Positions 25,824-32,738 of a stretch of DNA of 32,738 bases are shown piece by piece. Within the stretch, counting starts at the first letter, position 1. Each line of letters opens with the position of its first letter. The notes under the pieces are model-generated. The model saw only the letters and a program-made list of their open reading frames with translations. It was not told the origin of the DNA and did not search any database. The position numbers and the translations under genes were made by a program. Origin of the DNA: JBMOMT01 sp049324835 (GTDB taxonomy: Bacteria; Chloroflexota; Anaerolineae; CAYNKW01); the NCBI GenBank assembly GCA_049324835.1, contig JBMOMT010000004.1, positions 1-32,738 on the forward strand, in the 5' to 3' direction.

Positions 25824-25873
25824 GGGCAAGGTAGGGGCGAGTTCACCTCGCCCTACCTCGCCCCTACTTGCCC
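25824..25873. repeat. Nested inverted repeat (GTAGGGGCGAG element)
   Basis: GGGCAAGGTAGGGGCGAG (25824-25841) pairs with CTCGCCCCTACTTGCCC (25857-25873) apart from one bulge. The intervening segment contains an alternative, shorter arm (CTCGCCCTACC) that can pair with the same left arm. It looks like a small palindromic intergenic element and immediately precedes the glycerol kinase terminator. Confidence 0.45.
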
Positions 25874-25899
25874 GGCATCTCACAGATGCCGGGTTTTTG
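25871..25899 (+). terminator. Intrinsic terminator after glycerol kinase
   Basis: CCCGGCATC (25871-25879) and GATGCCGGG (25885-25893) form a perfect 9-bp stem with a 5-nt loop, followed by TTTTTGTTT on the plus strand. The minus strand lacks a T-run, so it acts on glycerol kinase only. Confidence 0.88.
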
Positions 25900-25912
25900 T
25901 TTGGGCCGCGTT

Positions 25913-26329
25913 CTAGGGCGCCAGCGAAATGGAGGCGCGCACGATCTGGCCGTCCGCGGTCGGCAGGGTGAAAGAGTCGCTGGTGGCCAGCAGTTCACCG
26001 CCCTGGCTGGCGGCCCAGCGGAAGGGGCCCTTGCCATAGTCGGCGCTGCTGACCCACCAGGTCTTGATACCGTCGTCGAGGGCGCCCTGCCAGTTGGAAA
26101 CGTCGTGCCAGCCGCCCAGGGCGTCCTGCCACTGCACCACGGTCCACAGGTCTACGGGAGCAGAGGAGACGGTGAGCTGGATGGCGCCGCTGGGCAGAGG
26201 GGCCGGGGTGGGCTCCGGGTTGGGGTCGGGGCGGGGCGGCAGGGCGGCGGCGGCCGGCGCAAACAGGGCGATGGCCACAAGGGCGATGGCCAGGCATGAG
26301 AGCATGGGAACATACCGGTGCTGATGCAT
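25913..26329 (-). CDS. Small secreted protein of unknown function
   Basis: A 138-residue protein with a signal peptide (hydrophobic core about 9-28, ending in APAAAA), a short proline-rich linker (PPRPDPNPEPTPAPLP) and a domain of about 90 residues rich in tryptophan and beta-forming segments (LWTVVQWQDALGGWHDVSNWQG). No cysteine remains in the mature part. The wording resembles surface-protein accessory domains, but no family is recognised. The start is secure, since a perfect AAGGAGGT lies just upstream. It lies 89 bp downstream of the giant propeller protein on the same strand, so the two may be exported together. Confidence 0.7.
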   Translation of the reverse strand: MHQHRYVPMLSCLAIALVAIALFAPAAAALPPRPDPNPEPTPAPLPSGAIQLTVSSAPVDLWTVVQWQDALGGWHDVSNWQGALDDGIKTWWVSSADYGKGPFRWAASQGGELLATSDSFTLPTADGQIVRASISLAP

Positions 26330-26354
26330 GATACCTCCTTGGCCCCCTCCCTGG

Positions 26355-26402
26355 CCCTCCCCCGTGCCCTTTGACCTGGCTCAGGACAGGCGCGGGGGAG
26401 GG
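26355..26402 (-). other. Inverted repeat after the giant secreted protein gene
   Basis: CCCTCCCCCGTGCC (26355-26368) pairs with GGCGCGGGGGAGGG (26389-26402), with one mismatch over 14 bp and a 20-nt loop that contains its own small CCTG/CAGG stem. It lies between the propeller gene stop and the small secreted gene. There is no T-run on the minus strand, so it may partly attenuate or stabilise rather than terminate. Confidence 0.4.
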
Positions 26403-26418
26403 TGGGGTGGGGGTGGGT

Positions 26419-29400
26419 TTACCTGGGCGGCAGGAAACCGCCGGGTGTGGCTGCCGGGTCGACGGCCGGGGGCGCGTCGAGGGCATCGAGGGTGACGGTG
26501 GCGCTGCCGATGTTGTTATAGTCCCCGTTCAGGATCTCGTGGTATTCTCGGACGACGCCGTAGGTGGTCTCGGCGTTCCAGGAATCGACCTGGGCATAGA
26601 CGGGGGTGCCGGCGGCCAGCGGCCAGGAGACGGCGCTCCAATCGGGGGCATAGTAGGCGTCGCCGATGGTGAGGGTGATGACCTCACCGGGCTGGATGGC
26701 GGCGGTGACGCCCCAGACGAGGCCCTGGGAGGCAAGCTGCGGCCAGATTTGATTGACGGCAGTGGGGGCGGGGCTGGGGTCGATGTAGACATCGACCCAG
26801 AACTCGCCGGTGACGGGTGCGTTGCCGTCGTTGCGGATGGTCACCTGGATGGTGTCGCTGCTGGCGGCGATGGACTGCACCACCAGGTCTGGCGCGACGA
26901 CGTGATTGCGGGCGATGAGCGGCAGGTAGAGGTAACACGTGCCCGGCTCGTTGAAATAGATGGCGTTCTGGCCATAGTTGCCCGCGGCCAGGTCCAGGTC
27001 GCCGTCGGCGTCGAAATCACCCCAGGCCAGGCTGAGGGTGAGGTCGCTGCCGCTGCCGAAATTGACCGCCGCGCCAAAGGAGCCATCGCCGTTGTTGGGA
27101 TAGACGGCATTCTGGTTACTGTTGCCCACGGCCAGGTCCAGGTCGCCGTCGGCGTCAAAGTCGCCCCAGGCCAGACTGCGAGTGAAGTCGCTGCCGCTGC
27201 CGAAATTGACCGCTGCGCCGAAGGCGCCGCCGGTGTTGGGATAGATGGCATTCTGGCTACTGTTGCCTACGGCCAGGTCGAGGTCGCCGTCGGCGTCCCA
27301 GTCACCCCAGGCCAGGCTGAAGGTGTTTCCGACACCGGTACCGAAATTGACCGCCGCGCCAAAGGAACCGTCGCCGGTGTTGGGGTAGACGGCATTCTGG
27401 CCACTGTTGCCCACGGCCAGGTCCAGGTCGCCGTCGGCGTCGAAATCGCCCCAGGCCAGGCTGTTGGTCCAGTCGCTGCCGCTGCCGAAATTGACCGCCG
27501 CGCCGAAGGAGCCATCGCCGTTATTGGGGTAGACGGCATTCTGCTCGCCATTGTTGCCCACGGCCAGGTCCAGGTCGCCGTCGGCGTCGAAATCGGCCCA
27601 AGCCAGACTGGTGGTCCAGTCGCTGCCGCTGCCGAAATTGACTGCCGCGCCAAAGGAGCCGTCACCGTTGTTGGGATAGACGACGTTCTGCTGCCCGTAG
27701 TAATTACCCACGGCCAGGTCCAGGTCGCCGTCGGCGTCGAAATCACCCCAGGCCAGGCTGCGAGTGGCGTCGCTGCCGGTGCCGAAATTGACCGCCGCGC
27801 CAAAGGTACCGTCGCCGTTGTTGGGGTAGACGGCGTTCTGCTCGCCATCGTTGCCCACGGCCAGGTCCAGGTCGCCATCGGCGTCCCAATCGGCCCAGGC
27901 CAGGCTGTAGGTGGCGTCGCTGCCGGGGCCAACGTTCAGCGGCGTGTCGTCGAAATGGCCGTGGCCCTGCGGCGCTGCGGCGGTGAACTGCCAGACGGTG
28001 GCGCTGAGCGGGTGGGTGCCGGTGAGGTTGGCCGTTTGGGTGGTGGCGCTGGCATAGACCAGCTCGCCGGGCAAGAAGGGGCGGGCCGGGTCGACGGTGA
28101 CGACCGCGCCGGCCACGCTGTGGGTGGCGGTGACCAGGCCCTGCATCGTGCTGTGCACGGCCACGGTGCGGCTGGTGACGCTGGCGGCGTCGATATCCAG
28201 GCTATAGGTGAAAACAACGCTGCTGTCCAGCGGGGCGGCCACAGTATTGCGCGTCGGGCTGAAGGCAGTGAGTTCGGGCGGGGTGGGCGGCGGCGCGTTC
28301 AGGTAAACGGCATTCTGCTGCCCGTCGTTGCCCACGGCCAGGTCCAGGTCGCCGTCGGCGTCAAAGTCGCCCCAGGCCAGTATGGTGGTGATGTCGTTCC
28401 CCGTACCGAAGTTGACGCCGGCTCCAAAGCTCCCTTCTCCGTTGTTTGGATAGACATAGTTTTGTCCACCATAGCTGCCAACGGCCAGGTCCAGATCGCC
28501 GTCGCCATCAAAATCACCCCAGGCCAACGCCCCGGTGTTGTCGCTGCCTGTACCAAAGCTGATGGGACTGCCAAAGCTCCCGTCGCCGTTGTTCGGGTAG
28601 ATCGCGTCCTGCTCGCCGTCATTCCCCACAGCCAGGTCCAAATCTCCGTCTTCATCATAGTCGCCGAACGCTAAGGGCCAGGTCATGCTATCACTCGCTC
28701 CAAACGGTACTTCTGCCCCAAAGCTTCCGTCCCCATTGTTCGGATAGAGATAGTTTTGCTGCCCCCAGTTCCCCACGGCCAGATCCAGGTCCCCGTCGCC
28801 GTCAACGTCGCCCCACGCGAGCCCCCAGGTGTCGTTGCTATCCGAGCCAAAAGCCACGCCGGCCCCAAAGGTACCATTCCCGTTGTTCGGGTACACATAG
28901 CTTCTCTGTCCATCATTGCCTATCGCCAGATCCAGATCGCCATCGCCATCAAAGTCGCCCCATGCCAGAGAGCCGGTCTCATCGGTCATCGTGCCAAAGG
29001 CCACGCCGGCCCCAAAGCTTCCGTCCCCATTGTTCGGGTACACGTAGTTTTGCCCGTCGTTGCCCACGGCGAGGTCCGGGTCTCCGTCGCCATCAAAGTC
29101 GCCCGGCGCCAACACCCAGGTGTAGTCGTCCCCTGTGCCGAAAGCCACGCCGGCCCCAAAAGTCCCATCCCCGTTGTTTGGGTACACGTAGTTCTGTCCA
29201 CCATAGTTGCCCACGGCCAGGTCCAGGTCGCCGTCACCATCAAAGTCACCCCAGGCCATCCCCCAGGTAAGGTCGCTGCTCGCGCCAAACTCCATCGCTA
29301 GTGGCAGGTCGCCCCAGCCGGCCTCCACCGCCGCGTTGAACTGCCACACCGTGCTGCTGAGCGGGTGGGTGCCGGTGAGGTTGGCCGTTTGGGTGGTGGC

Positions 29401-32400
29401 GATAGTGTAGACCAGCTCGCCGGGCAAGAAGGGGCGGGCCGGGTCGACGGTGACGACCGCGCCGGCCACGCTGTGGGTGGCGGTGACCAGGCCCTGCATC
29501 ATACTGTGCACGGCCACGGTGCGGCTGGTGACGCTGGCGGCGTCGATGTCCAGGCTGTAGGTGAGCACGACGCTGCTGTCCAGCGGGGCGGCCACGGTAT
29601 TACGCGTCGGGCTGAAGGCAGTGAGTTCGGGCGGGGTGGGCGGCGGTGCGTTGAGGTAGATGGCGTCTGTCTCATAGACATTGCCCACGGCCAGGTCCAG
29701 GTCGCCGTCACCGTCAGCATCGCCCCAGGCCAGGCTGAAAGTGTGATCGCTGCCTGTGCCAAAGTTCACCGCCGCGCCAAAGGAGCCGCCAGTGTTGGGG
29801 TAGACGGCATTCTGCCCGCCATCGTTACCGACGGCCAGGTCCAGGTCGCTGTCGCCGTCGAAATCGCCCCAGGCCACACTCACGGTGCCGTCGCTGCCTG
29901 TGCCAAAGTTCACCGCCGCGCCGAAGGCGCCGCCGGTGTTGGGGTAGACGGCGTTTTGCGCGCCGTAATTGCCCACGGCCAGGTCCAGGTCGCCGTCGGC
30001 GTCGAAATCACCCCAGGCCAGGCTATAGGTGTTATCGCTGCCCGTGCCAAAGTTGACCGCCGCGCCGAAGGAGCCGTCGCCGTCGTTGAGGTAGACGGCG
30101 TTTTGCGCGACGTAATTGCCCACGGCCAGGTCCAGGTCGCCGTCGCCGTCGAAATCACCCCAGGCTACACTGCGGGTGCGGTCGCTGCCGGTGCCAAAGT
30201 TGACCGCCGCGCCGAAGGAACCGTCGCCGTTGTTGGGGTAGATGACGTTCTGCGCGTCCGTCTGGCCCACGGCCAGGTCCAGGTCGCCGTCACCGTCGAA
30301 ATCGGCCCAGGCCAGGCTGATGGTTCTGCCGAAGCCGGGGCCAACGTTCACCACGGCGCCAAAGGAACCGTCGCCGTTATTGAGATAGATGGCATTTTGG
30401 CCTATGTATCTGCCCGCGGCCAGGTCCAGGTCGCCGTCGGCGTCGAAATCACCCCAGGCCAGGCTGTAGGTGGGATCGCTGCCGCTGCCGAAATTGACCG
30501 CCGCGCCGAAGGTACCGTCGCCGGTGTTGGGAAAGACAGCGTCCTGATCGTTATAGTTGCCGACGGCCAGGTCCAGGTCGCCGTCGCCGTCGAAATCGGC
30601 CCAGGCCAGGCTGCGCGCCGGGTCGCTGCCGGGGCCAACGTTCAGCGGCGTGTCGTCGAAATGGCCGTGGCCCTGCGGCGCTGCGGCGTGGAACTGCCAG
30701 ACGGTGGCGCTGAGCGGGTGGGTGCCGGTGAGGTTGGCCGTTTGGGTGGTCGCAACCGCGTACACCAGCTCGCCCGGGAAGAACGACCGCGCCGGGTCCA
30801 CCGTCACCACAGCGCCATTGGCGCTGTGCGTGCCCGTGACCAGACCGTGCATCATGCTGTGCACGGCCACGGTGCGGCTGGTGACGCTGGCGGCGTCGAT
30901 GTCCAGGCTGTAGGTGAAAACAACGCTGCTGTCCAGCGGGGCGGCCACGGTATTGCGCGCCGGGCTGAAGGCAGTGAGTTCGGGCGGGGTGGGCGGCGGC
31001 GCGTTGAGGTAAACGGTGTTCTGCTGGTTATAGTTGCCCACGGCCAGGTCCAGGTCGCCGTCGCCGTCGACATCGCCCCAGGCCAGGCTGAAGGTGGCGT
31101 CGCTGCCGGGGCCGAAATTGACCGCTGCGCCGAAGGCGCCGCCGCCAGTGTTGGGGTAAACGGCGTTCTGCTGGTTATAGTTGCCCACGGCCAGGTCCAG
31201 GTCGCCGTCGGCGTCGAAATCGCCCCAGGCCAGGCTGAGGGTGGTGTCGCTGCCGGCGCCGACGTTGACCGGCGCGCCGAAGGAGCCGTCTCCGTTGTTG
31301 GGGTAGACGGCGTTCTGCTGATTGTAGTTGCCGGCGGCCAGGTCCAGGTCGCCGTCGCCGTCGAAATCACCCCAGGCCAGGCTGCGGGTCTGGTCGCTGC
31401 CGCTGCCAAAGCCCACCGCCGCGCCGAAGGCGCCGCCGGTGTTGGGGTAGACGGCGTTCTGCCCGTAGAAATTACCCACAGCCAGGTCCAGGTCGCCGTC
31501 GGCGTCGAAATCGGCCCAGGCCAGCGAGTAGGTGTTATCGCTGCCCGTGCCAAAGTTGACCGCCGCGCCAAAGGAGCCGTCGCCGGTGTTGGGGTAGACG
31601 GCGTTCTGGCCATTGTTGCCTACGGCCAGGTCCAGGTCGCCGTCGGCGTCGAAATCACCCCAGGCCAGGCTGCGAGTGGCGTCGCTGCCCGTGCCAAAGT
31701 TCACCGCCGCGCCGAAGGAGCCGCCGTTGTTGGGGTAGACGGCATTCTGATCGACATCGTTGCCCACAGCCAGGTCCAGGTCGCCGTCGGCGTCGGCATC
31801 ACCCCAGGCCAGGCTATAGGTGGCGTCGCTGCCGCTGCCGAAATTGACCGCCGCGCCGAAGGAGCCGTCACCGTTGTTGGGGTAGACGGCGTTCTGCTCG
31901 CCATTGTTGCCCACAGCCAGGTCCAGGTCGCCGTCGGCGTCGAAATCACCCCAGGCCAGGCTGACGGTGTCGTCGTCGCCGGGGCCAACGTTCAGCGGCG
32001 TGTCGTCGAAATGGCCGTGGCCCTGCGGCGCTGCGGCGTTGAACTGCCAGACGGTGGCGCTGAGCGGGTGGGTGCCGGTGAGGTTGGTCGTCTGCGTGGT
32101 GGCGCTGGCATAGACCAGCTCGCCGGGCAAGAAGGCGTGGGTGGGGGTGACGATGAGGGTATAGCCGCCGTCGATCACGGCGTGGGTGGCGGTCACCAGG
32201 CCGGAGAACATGGCGTGGACGGCAAAGGTGCGGCTGGTGACGGTGGTCGGGTCCATCGGTTCGTCGTAGGTGATGGAGACGGTGGTGGTGAGGGGCACGC
32301 TGGGGTCGTTGGGGTCGGGGGCGGGGATGGGGTTGCCCGGCTGGGCCCAGGTGATAGCGACGAGCATCACGCCCAGCGCGGCGAGGGTCAACAACAGGGT

Positions 32401-32451
32401 GAGGCCCAGGCGGGCCAGCGGGGAACGGTTGGTCAGGCGGCGGGTTTTCAT
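26419..32451 (-). CDS. Giant secreted protein: four Ig-like domains alternating with four blocks of seven FG-GAP/VCBS repeats
   Basis: A 2010-residue exported protein. A signal peptide (about 1-36, hydrophobic core LGLTLLLTLAALGVMLVAI) is followed by four Ig-like domains of the bacterial Big_5/SbsA kind (about 45-145, 485-600, 940-1045, 1390-1500). Each is followed by seven repeats of about 47 residues of the form SLAWGDFDADGDLDLAVGN...NAVYPNNGDGSFGAAVNFG, totalling 28. Each repeat has a calcium-binding-type D-x-D-x-D-G-D loop. Seven such repeats make one beta-propeller in integrin-like folds, so four propellers are inferred. After the last repeat comes C1839-YLYLPLIAR, then a C-terminal CARDB-like beta domain (about 1855-2000). 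No sortase motif or C-terminal membrane anchor is visible. GAGGAG precedes the ATG by about 8 nt. Adhesion, matrix or scaffold roles are inferred. Confidence 0.9.
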   Translation of the reverse strand: MKTRRLTNRSPLARLGLTLLLTLAALGVMLVAITWAQPGNPIPAPDPNDPSVPLTTTVSITYDEPMDPTTVTSRTFAVHAMFSGLVTATHAVIDGGYTLIVTPTHAFLPGELVYASATTQTTNLTGTHPLSATVWQFNAAAPQGHGHFDDTPLNVGPGDDDTVSLAWGDFDADGDLDLAVGNNGEQNAVYPNNGDGSFGAAVNFGSGSDATYSLAWGDADADGDLDLAVGNDVDQNAVYPNNGGSFGAAVNFGTGSDATRSLAWGDFDADGDLDLAVGNNGQNAVYPNTGDGSFGAAVNFGTGSDNTYSLAWADFDADGDLDLAVGNFYGQNAVYPNTGGAFGAAVGFGSGSDQTRSLAWGDFDGDGDLDLAAGNYNQQNAVYPNNGDGSFGAPVNVGAGSDTTLSLAWGDFDADGDLDLAVGNYNQQNAVYPNTGGGAFGAAVNFGPGSDATFSLAWGDVDGDGDLDLAVGNYNQQNTVYLNAPPPTPPELTAFSPARNTVAAPLDSSVVFTYSLDIDAASVTSRTVAVHSMMHGLVTGTHSANGAVVTVDPARSFFPGELVYAVATTQTANLTGTHPLSATVWQFHAAAPQGHGHFDDTPLNVGPGSDPARSLAWADFDGDGDLDLAVGNYNDQDAVFPNTGDGTFGAAVNFGSGSDPTYSLAWGDFDADGDLDLAAGRYIGQNAIYLNNGDGSFGAVVNVGPGFGRTISLAWADFDGDGDLDLAVGQTDAQNVIYPNNGDGSFGAAVNFGTGSDRTRSVAWGDFDGDGDLDLAVGNYVAQNAVYLNDGDGSFGAAVNFGTGSDNTYSLAWGDFDADGDLDLAVGNYGAQNAVYPNTGGAFGAAVNFGTGSDGTVSVAWGDFDGDSDLDLAVGNDGGQNAVYPNTGGSFGAAVNFGTGSDHTFSLAWGDADGDGDLDLAVGNVYETDAIYLNAPPPTPPELTAFSPTRNTVAAPLDSSVVLTYSLDIDAASVTSRTVAVHSMMQGLVTATHSVAGAVVTVDPARPFLPGELVYTIATTQTANLTGTHPLSSTVWQFNAAVEAGWGDLPLAMEFGASSDLTWGMAWGDFDGDGDLDLAVGNYGGQNYVYPNNGDGTFGAGVAFGTGDDYTWVLAPGDFDGDGDPDLAVGNDGQNYVYPNNGDGSFGAGVAFGTMTDETGSLAWGDFDGDGDLDLAIGNDGQRSYVYPNNGNGTFGAGVAFGSDSNDTWGLAWGDVDGDGDLDLAVGNWGQQNYLYPNNGDGSFGAEVPFGASDSMTWPLAFGDYDEDGDLDLAVGNDGEQDAIYPNNGDGSFGSPISFGTGSDNTGALAWGDFDGDGDLDLAVGSYGGQNYVYPNNGEGSFGAGVNFGTGNDITTILAWGDFDADGDLDLAVGNDGQQNAVYLNAPPPTPPELTAFSPTRNTVAAPLDSSVVFTYSLDIDAASVTSRTVAVHSTMQGLVTATHSVAGAVVTVDPARPFLPGELVYASATTQTANLTGTHPLSATVWQFTAAAPQGHGHFDDTPLNVGPGSDATYSLAWADWDADGDLDLAVGNDGEQNAVYPNNGDGTFGAAVNFGTGSDATRSLAWGDFDADGDLDLAVGNYYGQQNVVYPNNGDGSFGAAVNFGSGSDWTTSLAWADFDADGDLDLAVGNNGEQNAVYPNNGDGSFGAAVNFGSGSDWTNSLAWGDFDADGDLDLAVGNSGQNAVYPNTGDGSFGAAVNFGTGVGNTFSLAWGDWDADGDLDLAVGNSSQNAIYPNTGGAFGAAVNFGSGSDFTRSLAWGDFDADGDLDLAVGNSNQNAVYPNNGDGSFGAAVNFGSGSDLTLSLAWGDFDADGDLDLAAGNYGQNAIYFNEPGTCYLYLPLIARNHVVAPDLVVQSIAASSDTIQVTIRNDGNAPVTGEFWVDVYIDPSPAPTAVNQIWPQLASQGLVWGVTAAIQPGEVITLTIGDAYYAPDWSAVSWPLAAGTPVYAQVDSWNAETTYGVVREYHEILNGDYNNIGSATVTLDALDAPPAVDPAATPGGFLPPR
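26945..27931 (-). repeat. Propeller block D (repeats 22-28)
   Basis: Seven tandem coding repeats of about 141-150 bp, each containing a near-identical GACCTGGACCTGGCC segment on the coding strand. Several units are closely similar at DNA level, pointing to recent expansion or gene conversion. The last unit runs straight into the YLPLIAR motif. Confidence 0.8.
28300..29285 (-). repeat. Propeller block C (repeats 15-21), divergent block
   Basis: Seven tandem coding repeats with visibly different wording from blocks A, B and D: QNYVYPNNGDGSFGAGVAFG in place of QNAVYPNNGDGSFGAAVNFG, and WGLAWGD in place of YSLAWGD. The codons are also less GC-biased. The units are less alike to one another at DNA level. 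Confidence 0.78.
29655..30630 (-). repeat. Propeller block B (repeats 8-14)
   Basis: Seven tandem coding repeats. One unit has GDFDGDSDLDLAVGN in its acidic loop, and another starts with GRYIGQNAIY, so the units differ individually. The final unit ends in NAPPPTPPE, leading into the third Ig-like domain. Confidence 0.8.
31015..31975 (-). repeat. Propeller block A (repeats 1-7)
   Basis: Seven tandem coding repeats after the first Ig-like domain. Shared wording includes GQNAVYPNTGDGSFGAAVNFG and GSGSDATYSLAWGD. The seventh unit ends in VYLNAPPPTPPE, the same junction that closes blocks B and C. Confidence 0.8.
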
Positions 32452-32738
32452 GTCGTCTCTCCTCTATCGGGTCTGGAAGGTGATGCGCGGCGCGCCATGA
32501 TGAAATTTTTGCTTTTCGAGCAAGGAAACCTACCACCGAGACACCGAGTCCTTTTAGTTTTCCTGGCGCCTGGGCGGCTTGGTGGTTTCACTTTTTGGTT
32601 CCGGTTTTGGCGGGTTAGGATGAGAGCAAGGTCACACAATCCGTCTGGCAGAAATAGCACAGTCTTTTTTGTGCAAAACACTGCTCGTATTTTATCAGAT
32701 TTAATCGAAAAAATGTGTAAAGGCGGCGTAAATTCGTA
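32452..32738. other. Region upstream of the giant secreted protein
   Basis: These 287 bp contain the ribosome site of the propeller gene, a dispersed repeat (32532-32622) and an AT-rich end (32640-32738). No gene was recognised. The AT-rich part probably holds the promoter, but no pair of hexamers with correct spacing was convincing. Confidence 0.4.
32532..32622 (-). repeat. Dispersed extragenic repeat, copy 3 (inverted relative to copy 1)
   Basis: Read on the minus strand it gives CATCCTAAC (32614-32622), CCGGAACCAAAAAG (32591-32604), then AACCACC and, at the far end, CTCGGTGTCTCGGTGGT (32532-32548). These are the same boxes in the same order as copy 1 at 2862-2978, with a different middle. 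It lies in the upstream region of the giant secreted protein. Confidence 0.6.

Noticed and set aside
26371..28674. A 767-codon plus-strand open frame with repetitive GVDGILATVAHGQVQVAVGV-like sequence
   Set aside because: It is the exact antisense of the FG-GAP repeats. Its periodicity is forced by the repeats on the other strand, which have a signal peptide, a ribosome site and a recognised family.
27000..32000. Regular DNA repeats suggesting a CRISPR or minisatellite array
   Set aside because: The period of about 145 bp is a multiple of three, keeps one frame open for 2010 codons and encodes FG-GAP repeats; there are no unique spacers or cas genes.

Overview
The window is GC-rich, densely coded bacterial DNA, most likely from a Chloroflexota (Anaerolineae-like) chromosome. 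This rests on family content rather than a marker gene: GAF-rich histidine kinases, a two-subunit 2-hydroxyacyl-CoA dehydratase, very large PTPS-related membrane glycosyltransferases with tandem beta modules, a secreted repeat protein carrying a YLPLIAR motif, and dispersed 'CACCGAGACACCAAG'-type extragenic repeats. No rRNA, tRNA, CRISPR array, insertion sequence or replication origin was recognised.

Layout. (1) 1-4184: the 3' end of an unidentified plus-strand gene, then a minus-strand set: an anti-sigma factor and its ECF sigma factor, behind what looks like an autoregulatory ECF promoter, and two paralogous 2-hydroxyacyl-CoA dehydratase subunits separated by a repeat-bearing spacer. A perfect 15-bp-stem terminator divides the dehydratase genes from the sigma operon. 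(2) 4278-11145, plus strand: a 911-residue GAF/GAF/PAS histidine kinase; then, behind a triple 11-bp-spaced CTGTNA repeat that resembles a Pho box, a tight run of receiver-CpaE-like ATPase, endonuclease V, sirtuin and a second GAF histidine kinase. (3) 11249-23912, plus strand: five end-to-end membrane protein genes for surface glycan or glycolipid assembly. They are two O-antigen-ligase/TPR proteins, one GT87-like transferase, and two PTPS-related GT-C proteins that each end in three beta modules. (4) 23944-25900: glycerol kinase with its own promoter and terminator. (5) 25913-32451, minus strand: a 2010-residue exported protein with four Ig-like plus seven-repeat blocks (28 FG-GAP/VCBS repeats), followed by a small secreted protein.

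How the parts may work together. The sigma/anti-sigma pair and the two-component genes are envelope- or environment-sensing modules. The glycan cluster and the giant propeller protein build the cell surface. The dehydratase and glycerol kinase are metabolic. The most unusual items are the 4 x 7 propeller architecture, the duplicated glycan genes in which one ligase-like copy has lost a conserved Arg, the DNA-repair and sirtuin genes embedded among signalling genes, and the candidate regulatory sites.
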